A DNA stretch of 64,000 bases from Aspidiotus rigidus (lineage: Eukaryota > Arthropoda > Insecta > Hemiptera > Diaspididae): NCBI GenBank assembly GCA_035079385.1, contig JAVHKY010000029.1, positions 13,082,001-13,146,000 of the forward strand, written 5' to 3'. The notes below the pieces were generated by a model. The model worked only from the letters and a program-made list of their open reading frames with translations. It did not search any database and was not told the DNA's origin. The position numbers were made by a program, and so were the translations under genes. Below are positions 1 through 11,229 of the stretch, one piece after another. Numbering within the stretch: the first letter of the stretch is position 1; each line of letters starts with the position of its first letter.

Positions 1-1180
1 CAATTGTAGACTTCTACGTGTATATATATGTACCTTTTTACAATATTGTTCTATTGCAGACAATGCGTACTGAATTTTCAAGCAGTTTTGATAACGCTAC
101 GTCAATCGCGCATTTTTTTTTTTTTCTGCATTGTTTAAGAATACGACATCATTATCGTCGTTTTCTTCCCTTCATGTTAGAGGAGTGAAGAGGGGGGAAA
201 AAAGGTTCATAAACTGTCGTTTACATGATTTTTCCTCATTCATTCGCCTATATATGATAAGAGAAACGCGAATAGATCTTCAAAGAGCGAGAGAGAGAGG
301 AAAAAAAGACAAAGGATTATTTTCTGTAATATAGGTATGTAAAAATTTTCCCTCACTTTTAGCGCACTAGGTCACTACGCGAGGTGTTTACGAACCGAAT
401 GAATATCGTGTACGCTTCACCTATTCCTAGCTCTTCTAATCCAACTCTCGAAACGTATAATATGTATAAGTATAATGCACGTCATACACAATGTAAAATC
501 GTAAGTGATAAACGAGGTTAATAAAGTACGTTGACGAAAAGATAATTCTTCACGACGAGAACCGTTTACATCGAGATTATTGTTTTCATACTCTCGTATA
601 CATTGCTCTAATCAGACAGGCGCACATAGCTTATATCGTAAGAAGCTTAATTATAACAAAAGCGTATGATCGTATTTCAGCGCAAAAAGTATGCATCAAA
701 ATATGCACATTTATTAACGTGAGGCGGTACAATCCGCGTAGCGATGGCACGACCGAATTTAAAGGTACTGGTTCGTAAATACAATTACGTAGGTGATGTA
801 GCCTTTGCAAGGAAAGCACCAAAAGTTGGTACACATAAAAATTGGGAGCAATCACGCGTAATAGACTAGTCATATTGGACACGAACCTGGTACAAATCCA
901 ATCCCGACAAGAGAGGAAAGAAGGGTACATTTTTCCTCGGGCCCGGGATTTTCAGGATCCCTTTTGCAATGGTTGCGAGGAACCTGCAAGCTCTGCTGCC
1001 CCCAGAAAAACAACTAGCTTGGAATTGTGCTCGTTATTAAAACCCAAAATACTGAACTTTATGAAGTCACACCGTAAGACCTTCTTTTAGATAAAGAAAA
1101 CACTTTTCCTTCAAACTCTTGATCTAGTTCATATTTTTTTCGTTCCCCACGAATTTTTCTGAACAACGTAACCTAAAATA
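1..1180. other. AT-rich spacer, no gene recognised
   Basis: Only short open frames occur here and none resembles a known domain. The sequence has T and A tracts and a purine-rich stretch near 285-310. No RNA gene or repeat was recognised. It could be intron or intergenic DNA. Confidence 0.6.
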
Positions 1181-1181
1181 G

Positions 1182-4100
1182 TTTGATGACGTCATTAAAG
1201 TATTTGAGAACTTCACGAATTGAAGACGTCACAAGAGTGTGTGCATCCTAAACTTAGCGTTGATGACTCCATGAGATGATGACATCACTAAGGTATGTCT
1301 CAAACTTGGAGTTGGGATATGATGTACAGGTTGATGACATTATTAGAATTGGGTATAAGACTGAAGACGTCACGATCACAAAAAGATGTATGTCTTCGGC
1401 TAGGGTTGACGACGTCACATGGCACATGACCTAACTTAACTCAAGTTGATGACGTCACGGGATGTGAAGTTACTAAGGTTAGGGATATGAGGTCACGGAT
1501 TGATGACGTTATTAGGATTGTGTTCAAGCCTGGGGACATCACGGGTTGATGATCACAAAAAGGTGTATGTCTTCGGCTAGGGTTGAAGACGTCACATGGC
1601 ACATGACCTAACTTAACTTAGGTTGATGACGTCACGGGATGTGAAGTTACTAAGGTTAGGGATATAAGGTCACGGATTGATGACGTTATTAGGATTAGGT
1701 TCAAGCCTGGGGACGTCACGGGTTGATGATCACAAAAAGGTTGATGACGTCACGGGATGTGAAGTTACTAAGGTTAGGGATATAAGGTCACGGATTGATG
1801 ACGTTATTAGGATTAGGTTCAAGCCTGGGGACGTCACGGGTTGATGATCACAAAAAGGTTGATGACGTCACGGGATGTGAAGTTACTAAGGTTAGGGATA
1901 TAAGGTCACGGATTGATGACGTTATTAGGATTAGGTTCAAGCCTGGGGACGTCACGGGTTGATGATCACAAAAAGGTTGATGACGTCACGGGATGTGAAG
2001 TTACTAAGGTTAGGGATATAAGGTCACGGATTGATGACGTTATTAGGATTAGGTTCAAGCCTGGGGACGTCACGGGTTGATGATCACAAAAAGGTTGATG
2101 ACGTCACGGGATGTGAAGTTACTAAGGTTAGGGATATGAGGTCACGGATTGATGACGTTATTAGGATTAGGTTCAAGCCTGGGGACGTCACGGGTTGATG
2201 ATCACAAAAAGGTTGATGACGTCACGGGATGTGAAGTTACTAAGGTTAGGGATATAAGGTCACGGATTGATGACGTTATTAGGATTAGGTTCAAGCCTGG
2301 GGACGTCACGGGTTGATGATCACAAAAAGGTTGATGACGTCACGGGATGTGAAGTTACTAAGGTTAGGGATATAAGGTCACGGATTGATGACGTTATTAG
2401 GATTAGGTTCAAGCCTGGGGACGTCACGGGTTGATGATCACAAAAAGGTTGATGACGTCACGGGATGTGAAGTTACTAAGGTTAGGGATATGAGGTCACG
2501 GATTGATGACGTTATTAGGATTAGGTTCAAGCCTGGGGACGTCACGGGTTGGTGATCACAAAAAGGTGTATGTCTTCGGCTAAGGTTGAAGACGTCACAT
2601 GGCACATGACCTAACTTAACTTAGGTTGATGACGTTACGGGATGTGAAGTTACTAAGATTGCATTAGGGATATGATGTCATGGACTGATGACGACATTAG
2701 GACGGGCCTTAAGGCTGAGGACGTCACGGCTTGATGGCGTCACAAAAGGTGCATGTCTTCGGCTTAAGGTTGTTGACATCACATGAAGCATAACCATATC
2801 TGACTCAGGTCGATGGCGTCACTAAGATTAGGGACAGGATATCATGGGTTGATGACGTCATTAGGATGGGGTTTGAGCCCTAGGACGTCACAAGTTGATG
2901 ACGTCATAAAAAGGTGTACATATTTGGCTCAGGTTGATGACGTCACAGAGCAATGATGTCACCAAGATCGAGAGGATGACGTTACGGGTTAATGACGTCA
3001 CACAAAGCATAATGTAACCGGACGTAGGTTGACGATGCCACGGGATGATAACGTCCCCAAAATTAGGAAAATGTTAGGGGTTGATGACGGTCTGAAGATA
3101 AGTGTTAGTTTGAGTCTGAGTACGCCACAAGTTGGTGACGTCACAAAGATCGGGAAGGTCATGTCACATAGGTTGATGACGTCATATGAATTATGACCTA
3201 ACCTAACTTGCGTTGATTATGTCATGGGCTGATGATATCACCAAGTTTAGGCGCGTGACGTGACGGTTTGATGACGTCATAAAAAGTTGTATGTCTTTGA
3301 CTTTCATTGATGACGTCACAAAGAAATGCACGTCTTTGGCTTGGGTTGATGACGTTACCAAGATCGGGACGGTCGTGTCACGGTTGATGACGTTACAATA
3401 TGAAATATGACCTAACCTAACTTGCGTTGATGACGTCAAGGGCTGCCGATATCATTAAGTTTAGGCACGTGCCGTCACGGGTTGATGACGTCATAAAAAG
3501 TTGTATATCTTCGACTTTGATTGATGACGTCACAAAGAAATGCACGTCCTTGGCTTGGGTTTATGACGTCACCAAGATCGGGAATGTCATTCATGTCACA
3601 GGTTGATGACGTCATGGGCTGATGAGATTACAAAGTTTAGGGACATGACATCACAGGTTGATGACGTCACAAAGAAATGTATGTTTTTGGCTTGGGTTGG
3701 TGACGTCACCTCCATCGGGAAGATCTTGTCACAGGTTGATGACGTCACAAGAAATATGACCTAACCTAACTTGCGTTGATGACGTCATGGGGTGCCGATA
3801 TTACCAAGTTTAGGCACGTGCCGTCACGGGTTGATGACGTCATAAAAAGTTGTATGTCTTCGACTTCGATTGATGACGTCACAAAGAAATACACGTCTTT
3901 GGCTTGGGTTGATGACGTCACCAAGATTGGGAATGTCATTCATATCACAGGTTGATGACGTCACATAAAATATATCCTAAGCTAACTTGGGTTGATGACG
4001 TCATGGGCTGATGACATCACCAAGTTTAGGGACATGACATCACAGGTTGATGACATCATGAAAAGTTGTACGTCCTCGACTTTGATTGATGACGTCACAA

Positions 4101-4410
4101 AGAAATGTATGTTTTTGGCTTGGGTTGGTAACGTCACCTAGATCGGGAAGATTATGTCACAGGTTGATGAAGTCACATGAAAAATGACCCAACTTAACTT
4201 GGGTTGATGACGAAATGGGCTGATGATATCACCAAATTTAGGCACATGACGTTATGGGCTGATGATGTCACAAAAAGTTGTATGTCTTCGGCTTGGATTG
4301 ATGCCGTCACAGAGTGATGATTTCACCCACATTGGTACGATGATTTCACGGGTTGATGACGTCACATGAAGCGTAACCCAACCTAACGTGTGTTGATCAC
4401 GTCATCATGG
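1182..4410. repeat. satellite array rich in TGACGTCA
   Basis: A 3.2-kb array in which the phrase TTGATGACGTCAC recurs with diverged linkers. By eye there are about 34 exact TGACGTCA octamers plus many one-mismatch forms such as TGACGTTA. The right part (about 2.9-4.4 kb) is older and more diverged, with related blocks starting near 3268, 3481 and 3827, which gives spacings of about 213 and 346 bp. The left part contains a homogenised 118-bp block. The octamer equals the palindromic CREB/ATF binding element; any binding here is inference. No long open frame follows the repeat. Confidence 0.95.
1741..2566. repeat. seven 118-bp tandem units
   Basis: Near-identical units begin at 1741, 1859, 1977, 2095, 2213, 2331 and 2449. 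Each carries one TGACGTCA, one TGACGTTA and one GGACGTCAC. Units 2095 and 2449 share GATATGAGG where the others have GATATAAGG. A longer unit of about 178 bp lies just upstream (1375 and 1553) and recurs at 2546. It differs by an extra segment containing GTGTATGTCTTCGGCTA. The 118-bp unit therefore probably arose by an internal deletion and then amplified. Confidence 0.93.
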
Positions 4411-4750
4411 TCGGATGCGGACATTTTCTGAGAATTTTCCTAGCCAAACACTACAGACAGCGGGTTCTCCGCTAAAAGAAAAATACAACGGCTTCCTTAT
4501 GGAAGTCATTTGAAAGAGGAATTTGGAGAACCTGTTCTATGGGACGAATTTGAAATTGGTATTGAGAATTAAATTCGAAATTTTACGTATCTGCATTAGG
4601 ACAAGGGGAGGTAGAAGGAAGGTATAACAAGGAGGGGGGAGAAACGAGAAAAGAAAAGAGAGAGATGAGAATTATAGGATTGAAAGAAGAAAATTTTCAG
4701 GATCAAAAAGAAAAAGAATCTCGAGGATAACAAAGTCGAGGAGAATCATC

Positions 4751-6185
4751 GTTGAAGGTGAGAGGGAAACGTTTTTTAATCGAACCAACATCTGGGAGTC
4801 TTCCTAAAGATAGCTGCTGGGAAGAATGTATATCTTCTAGGAATTTCCGCAAGTTTGACGGGACATCATACCATTTTTCCAGAGGCGTTGGAATCTCTGT
4901 CGGATCTCTTCTGGGCTCAGTCGTCTCAGAGCTATTTGTACGAAGTTGTTCAAATCTGATATCTTCCAAGTAGGGAATGACTTCATCAACCGCCATGCGG
5001 TATTGGTGTACCGTGACGTCGAAGAAACTCTTCGTCCGGGAGTAGGTCCATTACCAATCGTTCATAATTTCTTCGACTTTTTAAATGACCACAATCAAAT
5101 TTACCATGGAGATCAGCGATAAAAATTTGAATTTTCTCCACCTCCCGATCTTTATCACCAAAGGTTGTCAGGATTTTATTATCTAACGAAAACCCACGTC
5201 TTCCGACATAGCCATCCACGACTCATCTTTTAGGCCCTCTGCCCACAAAAACGCTGCATTCCACAACCTCATCCATAGATTTGTTTCTATTCCTTAAGCC
5301 GATCCACCTTCAATTCCCTTAAGACTACTATCCAGCAGATAGCCCTAGCCAACAAACTACGTAAAAATTTACGTGGATAATTTCGTCCAGAGAAAACTGA
5401 AGCTCGAGCATTTAGAAACCGTTGGGTAAATCCTAATTGGAGCGTACCCATACTCTTATTTCGATTGGCCTATCACACTCATAACTCCCTTAGGTCTCTT
5501 GTGTTTGGAGCTGAAGACCATACCCCCTCCAATGAAAAAAGCGGAATCCATCACTTACATGGGCGAAACCCAGCGATAGTTGAACATCACAGTAGAAGAG
5601 CATATCGAAAAGAAGATAAACACAGCCTTCCCAAGGACCTCATAGAAATAATCACGACTTTCTCGCAGGCAGTGAAATCCTACACCGCTCCACCATGTTG
5701 GAAGTCTCCGAAAGAAACGATTGGCTCCTGAGCACTACGAAAGCATTCAGAATCATCTTGCTAACGACTGCGTTCTGCTCAATAAAACCGTTCTCGAGTT
5801 CAGTTCAATTGGAAAATATTTCCCTCTGTCCTCCCCAATCGTTATCCTTTTTCTCGTTCGTCTTCAAGTCTTTGTGACCTTCTTGTCCTTCCTCGTTACT
5901 CCTTCTTTCGCGGTCTCATCTTACCTCTTTCCTGCCTCCTCCCTCTTCTTGTGCAGTACAGCTTCAGTTTAGGGTATAAATATCTTTTTGCCATTACGCT
6001 ACGTCACCTTGATTCGCACTCTGCAACTCGTCGTTTCGTTCCATGACTCACCAGTTCGTTCCTGTTCTAACTTTTAATGTACGAGTAGTTTATCCTTTTT
6101 CAATCGAAAACGTTCCGTATTTGTGCAGCTTAAGTAAATGCGGGTTTAAGAAATTATATTCAAAAATCGTATCTCTCAAATTCTA
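4751..6185 (+). pseudogene. Penelope-like element, decayed RT-GIY-YIG copy
   Basis: A plus-strand PLE remnant broken by stops and frameshifts. Residues like RGVGISVGSLLGS (near 4880-4920) align with the RT motif that reads EVGIPIGSPLGSL in the better copy at 29.2 kb. IYRKPTSSD-like and HKNAAFHNLIHRF text follows at 5190-5290, as in other PLEs here. From 5465 the frame reads AYHTHNSLRSLVFG then EKSGI, the entry to the GIY-YIG endonuclease, but the catalytic part is unreadable. A 3' noncoding part runs to about 6185. A second copy of the 5455-6185 segment occurs at 33645-34470, which supports one element family. The 5' half is missing. Confidence 0.72.
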
Positions 6186-8719
6186 TAAAGGGGTGCTAGA
6201 GAAGTCAGGCCAACAAAAGCACCCACCACGTGTACTTCGCCAGAGCTCATCACTTTCTTTGGATGATATATTGGTATAAGATAAAGAAGAAAATTGATTG
6301 AACTAGCATGTGAATAGATTTTCCTCTGATATATTACGAAATTTTCCCCAGACCTATACATCCTCTACAAAGTTCAAAGCGGACAATTAGGTCGTGGACA
6401 TATTTTCTATCTAACTCAAGTCCTTTTACACCATTCTCGAAGTTCGTTCGATAAGATGATTCATCAGACACCAATTTTCCGCCTACCAGAATCGCACAAC
6501 ACCGGCGGCGCGGCGTCTCCTTCTTTAGCCCCGGTCTCTCTTCCATTCACACCGGAATGCAAATCAGTTGCTTCTATTGTTTGCTATTTATACCGCGCGC
6601 GATCTCTAAACACGTTTCAAAAGTTTAAATGCGGTTAGAAATGAATTTCCATAATACGAGAATAAGTGGCTGCCACACAGAACGAACGATGTTTGAAATA
6701 AAAGAAAAGGAAGGAATTAATTACGCCGAGTGGTAATTTCGTGGCGGAGGAAGAACGCGATCAGACGCGAGAAGAAGAAGCAAAAAAAAAAAAAGGAAAA
6801 TCTTAACAGGCTTAACATTTTTCACTGGAGTTTCCTGGTCGAATGTAAATTAGATTGAAAAGGATGATGAGGAAACAGGAAAGAAAGATAATGAAAAAAG
6901 AAAAAAAGAAAAAAAGGAGAAGGAGTTCGTTATTTTTCATCATTTAAGATGATTAAGCGCGTGTAATTGGGCTTCGTAAAATTTTAATTAGCTTCGTTAT
7001 TTATTTTGTATACACACTTCTTGTATGCTTTACGATGAAAGAATCACAATTGTATAACAGAGGCCTCCCCAAATTCGATGGGTACTTCGAGTTTATTGCG
7101 GAAACCGCAAGCAAGCGGCCCAGCCACAACATATACATAACTAGACCTATATTTGTTTTACATTGCGGATATGAGAAAAGTAAACAAACATACTGTGTAT
7201 ATTTATTATGTATTAATTCGGGCGCTCCTGGTTCAGACATGCAGCGCACAGAGACAGAAAGGAAATGCTTTACGTCCTTTATAGGGTCTATTAGTAAGCC
7301 ACAAATACTATAGTCAGCGAAGTTGGTAAAGCATTTGATAAGCGCGAATAATTCAATTATACCGTCGCGTATCGGATCAAAAGAGAAGAAAATGCCGTAA
7401 ACTTGCGCATTGTTTACGTACAAACGCACAAAAGCTCTTGGAAAGCAACATAACGAGATTTTCGTGATCCCGCCCCCCACCCTACACTGTATGGAAATTT
7501 TGCATTGATTTCTCCCCGTGATTAGACGAAATTATAAATTTTTCAGCGTTAAAAGCGAATACCAGTTCAACGAGTGCTCGAGCCTCGAAAAAAAGGCTCG
7601 CATTCATTGTAAAGGTACTTGATGTCACAGCAGTGACATCATCTTAGTTTGAATTTTCAGGTACACTTCTTCACTGTCGAAAAAGTTGAGTGTCGCTTGA
7701 CAGGCATACTTTTTGTTTACGGGTGGGGGAGCGAGAAGCATTGAGGACTCGAGGAAGTTCGGCGCCTTCTCTATCTATACAGACGACAAAGCAATATGAC
7801 GTGAAATCGATACCATCGTTTACAGACCTACTTATATACTTTTATAACGAATGTTGTAGAAAGTTATGATGCACTTCAAATCGCACTTTTAGGGGAGCAA
7901 ATGACGTAGGTAAGCTAAAATTCTGGCACCAGCATCGAATTATCATCTATCACATTTAGTCCGACTATATCGAGACAGGATAATATGGTTATCTTCCATC
8001 GGTACAAGTTCGTCAAAAAAACCTCTATCAACTTCGCAAATAAGGAAGGAAAAAAAAATTATACGTACGAACTCGATTTCGTCCGTATACTAGAGGGAGG
8101 AGAAAGAGGAAAAAATACTTCTAAGAGACTTACCCAGCTTTACGTACAGCTCCGGTGCAATTGAAAGATGCTGAATTCGCTTTTCTCGCTCGATTATACG
8201 GAGAGTTCTGTAAACTTTCATCAATATCGTCCTCGTCACTGATGGCTGTTGTAAGTGACATTCGATCATCATCCGACATCTGCGAAGAAAATAAGAAAAT
8301 AAATTGAAAATGTTTTCCATTTTTAATACGTTTCTTGTTTATTCATTTCCAATCTGTCCGCATTACGTGATACTCCAATATTTCCTCATCGTATCAAAAA
8401 CTTCGAGGCGAAAAAAAAAAAAAGACTCATTTTGATTTAAAAGAGAGCTAATTATATACGATGGTTGGGAGAAACAGCATTCATAACTAAAATATGAAGA
8501 TATCGGCGAAGAAAACATATTATATTGAAAAATATTCGGTGGAAAAATAAACACTCGCTCCACCGCTGGATTGCGCTAAACATTCAAGTTTCTGCCAGAG
8601 GAAAATATTTTGTACCGAGCAAAGCAAACGTCACATGTCCATCGTACAAAGGAACGAGATCGATCGTGTTCGACCAGGATACAGCACACGACTAGACCTT
8701 TCAGAAGAGCAACGAATTG
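6186..8719. other. gene-poor spacer
   Basis: No recognisable gene. A minus-strand open frame at 7001-7480 (159 codons) matches no family I know and has an overlapping open frame on the other strand, so it is not called. A-rich runs occur at 6781-6795 and 6895-6920. Confidence 0.5.
7620..7641. repeat. short perfect hairpin
   Basis: GATGTCAC and GTGACATC are separated by AGCA, with one further T-A pair outside. The arms resemble half-sites of the 1.2-4.4 kb satellite but no array is present. It may be a stray satellite fragment or chance. Confidence 0.5.
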
Positions 8720-8872
8720 CGCCCGTCCAGATTCAAACCCTCGTAACTCAATTTTTATCAAAAATTATTGTGGGACTTTCTCACAATGCGCTACACCCAG
8801 CAGCACCCGAATATCCAAAAATAATTTTTCGATAAAAATTGGAGTTACGAGCTTTTGAATCTAGACGGGCGA
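8720..8872. mobile_element. small foldback or MITE-like element
   Basis: Arms of about 50 bp (8720-8768 and 8821-8872) are inverted copies with a few differences. Both include CGCCCGTC, CTCGTAACTC and TTTTTATC blocks. About 52 bp separates them. No protein is encoded. The structure fits a nonautonomous foldback element. Flanking target duplications were not recognised. Confidence 0.7.
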
Positions 8873-9179
8873 TTGGTCTCAAATTTCTGAGTGGTTGACG
8901 ATCAGAGCCATTAGGTTATGCCTTTCTTCAACTGACCCCCTCCGAAAGTCAGACCTCACAGCTCTGATGATTTCTTCACCATTTTAATTCCCATGGAGCA
9001 CTCCGAATACAGTGGAAGCCGCTTATTATTGTTGTACAGACGAGTTTAAATATTTAATCGAATAATTTCGAATAACTCTTTTTTCTTGCGCGTCATCTAG
9101 TGTCGTCTTCGTTCTTAACAAAGCCCAACTCTACGCGATCTACCCCCCAAGTGTAGGAAATACTCCTACCACCTTTCTC

Positions 9180-9400
9180 ACGTGATCGTGCCGAGATCGC
9201 GCCTAAAACACCCTTTAAGATGGGCTCCGCGAACCACGTTCGTCAGTCTGCGCGAAGCCGGACCTGGCTTCAAGTCCAGCTTCTCCACCACTTCTCTTAC
9301 AGCTTCGCCCAGCTTACTCTTCTGCTTTCCTACTACCTTTCTCGCTAGTCTTCTCGCCTTCTTCCTCTACATAGCTTCTTTCCACAATCTTTTCGGACTG
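9180..9400. other. C/T-rich lead-in to the GC-rich array
   Basis: This stretch begins a plus-strand open frame (9182-9640) rich in Ser, Leu and Phe. The composition follows the C/T-rich sequence and no domain is visible, so no gene is called. It may be part of the same repeat or an LTR-like unit ending near 11110. Confidence 0.35.
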
Positions 9401-9642
9401 TTCGCCGCGGTGCCCGCGGGTATTGTCTACTCTTACTCGAATTCTCCAACTTCTCTCGCTGTCTTTCTTCGCTTTCCTATCCTTGCGGGTCATTGTCCGC
9501 AGTGTCCGCGGGTTTTGCTTTTTCCGATCTCACTCCGGCTTCTTACTCCTGTTGCTCGCCACGGTGTCCGTGGGTACAACATCGTATCCTTTCGATTAGC
9601 CTCCGCGGCGCCCGCGGAACTGATCTGCTCACCTCTTTGATA

Positions 9643-9902
9643 CAGGCGTGGATACAGACGATCACTTTGGGAGGGGAAATAATCCAAAAAAAGTCTAAAG
9701 GACCTCTTTTTTTTTTACATTTTCTTCGATACTACAAATTTTTTGATGTTCTTTTTTTTATTGTTATTTGTTGTTTTTATTTATTTATTTATTTATTTGT
9801 TAGTTTGTTTGTTTGTTCGTTTTTTTTTTTGTTTTTTTGTTTTTGTTTTTGTTTTTTTTTGGGGGGGGGGGATTTCCCCATCTCCCCGTGGATCCGCGCC
9901 TG
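9643..9902. mobile_element. MITE copy 1 in the minisatellite
   Basis: It starts CAGGCGTGGATACAGACG and ends GTGGATCCGCGCCTG, forming imperfect terminal inverted repeats. The interior is T-rich, with runs of (TTTA)n, (TTTG)n and a G10 tract. It is longer (260 bp) than the other two copies because of the T-rich expansion. TGATC-like bases flank it. It encodes nothing. Confidence 0.75.
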
Positions 9903-10007
9903 TGATCTTCCTTCTATTGCTCGCTGGGGTATCCGCGGGTACAACAGGGTGTCCTTTCGATTAGCCTCCGCGGCGCCCGCGGGACTGATCTGCTCACCTC
10001 TTTGATC

Positions 10008-10192
10008 CAGGCGCGGATCCAGACGATCACTCTGGGAGGGAAATAATAAAAAAAAAAGTCTAGAGGACTTTTTTTTTTTACATTGTCTTCACTACTACAA
10101 ATTTTTTGTTGGTTTGTTTATTTGTTTTTTTTTTTGTTTTTTTTTGGGGGGGGGTATTCCCCTCATCCCACCATCCCGTGGATCCGCGTCTG
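10008..10192. mobile_element. MITE copy 2 in the minisatellite
   Basis: Ends CAGGCGCGGATCCAGACG and GTGGATCCGCGTCTG make terminal inverted repeats. TGATC lies on both sides. The interior again has a T-rich tract and a G9 run. The same flanking minisatellite bases as in copy 1 show that this is the same insertion site in a duplicated unit. Confidence 0.78.
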
Positions 10193-10481
10193 TGATCTTC
10201 CTTCTATTGCTCGCCGCGTTGTCCGCGGGTACAACAAAGTATCCTTTCGATTAGCTTCCGCGGTGTTCGCACAACTAGTCTGCTCACTTCCCCTGTGTTG
10301 TTCACCGCCATGTCCCCTGTTACAACAATGTATACACATCGACTAAGTTTCCGCGGTGGCCGCGGGACAAGTCTGCTCAGTTCCCCTCTGTTGCTCGCCA
10401 CAGTGTCCGTGGGTACAACAGCGTATCCTTTCGATTAGCCTCCGCGGCGCCTGCGGGACTGATCTGCTCACCTCTTTGATC

Positions 10482-10671
10482 CAGGCGTGGATCCAGACGG
10501 TCACTTTGGGAGAGGAAATAATCAGGGACTTTTTTTTTTTTACATTTTCTTCACGACTACAAATTTTTTGTTGTTTTTTGTTTGTTTGTTTGTTCTTTTT
10601 TTTTTTTTTTGGGGGGGGGGGGGAGGGAGGGGGTATTTCCGTCATCCCACCATCCCGTGGATCCGCGTCCG
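10482..10671. mobile_element. MITE copy 3 in the minisatellite
   Basis: The same terminal inverted repeats, CAGGCGTGGATCCAGACG and GTGGATCCGCGTCCG, enclose a T-rich and G-rich interior. It sits at the same place in its minisatellite unit as copies 1 and 2. Confidence 0.78.
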
Positions 10672-10949
10672 TGATCTTCCTTCTATAGCTCGCCGCGGTG
10701 TCCGCGGGTACAACAGGGTGTCCTTTCGATTAGCTTCCGCGACTAGTCTGCTCACTTCCTCTCTGTTGTTCACCGCTATGTCCGCGGGTACAACAATGTA
10801 CACACATCGACTAAGTTCCCGGGGTGGCCGCGGGACAAGTCTGCTCACTTCCCCTCTGTTACCCACCGCGATGTCCGCGGGTGCAACAGTGTACTCACAT
10901 CGACTAAGCCTCCGCGGTGCCCGCGGGACTAGTCTTCTCTCACCCCTCG

Positions 10950-11097
10950 ACTTCGCAGGCTCGGCCGATCTCTCTCCACCCCTCTCTTCAATCTTCAACT
11001 CAAGCCAACAGTTCTTGTCTCTTTCTCTCTCACTCGTTCGCTGTCAAGTTACTGTAAGAAATAAACATCCATCTTTATACACAGAAAATATGTTTTC
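10950..11097. other. C/T-rich tail with AATAAA
   Basis: The minisatellite ends in a C/T-rich stretch followed by AAATAAACATCC near 11060. A polyadenylation-like signal after a GC-rich repeat array could mark the R/U5 part of an LTR. No matching second LTR was found in the window. Confidence 0.3.
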
Positions 11098-11217
11098 TTT
11101 ATAATGTCGCGTAAGGTCGATCCGCCGCCCCAGGCGTTCGAGATCTTACGGAGCCGACAGGTTCCCTTTACCGCTTCATCATGGCGAACGGACCGCTGTG
11201 CGCAACATTATAAAGCC
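11098..11217. repeat. short inverted-repeat unit
   Basis: CTTTATAATGTCGCG near the left end is matched in reverse by TGCGCAACATTATAAAG at the right end, with about 90 bp between. It may be a tiny MITE or an LTR junction. It directly precedes the truncated BEL/Pao sequence. Confidence 0.45.
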
Positions 11218-11229
11218 TGATAATGGCAT

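Larger units (their letters stand above)
9400..10950. repeat. GC-rich minisatellite with CCGCGG palindromes
   Basis: Degenerate units of roughly 100 bp. Each holds two GC-rich palindromic boxes of the form CCGCGGTGTCCGCGGG and CCGCGGCGCCCGCGGG, joined by text around TACAACA and CCTTTCGATTAGCC. At least seven units are readable, the last ending near 10930. Three units carry the same MITE inserted at the same point (9643, 10008, 10482), so unit and MITE were amplified together. Open frames across this array shift with the units and are not called genes. Confidence 0.85.

Noticed and set aside
1741..2566. CRISPR-like regular repeats
   Set aside because: The 118-bp units are contiguous with no variable spacers and the setting is a eukaryotic satellite.
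4703..5219. Minus-strand proteins at 4.7-5.2 kb
   Set aside because: The plus strand shows PLE RT motifs in the same place; the minus frames are shadows.
7001..7480. 159-codon minus-strand open frame as a gene
   Set aside because: No family resemblance, an overlapping opposite-strand frame, and no supporting neighbours.
9182..11104. Ser/Leu/Phe-rich membrane-like proteins over the GC-rich array
   Set aside because: Frames change with each repeat unit and run through MITE T-tracts; composition alone explains them.
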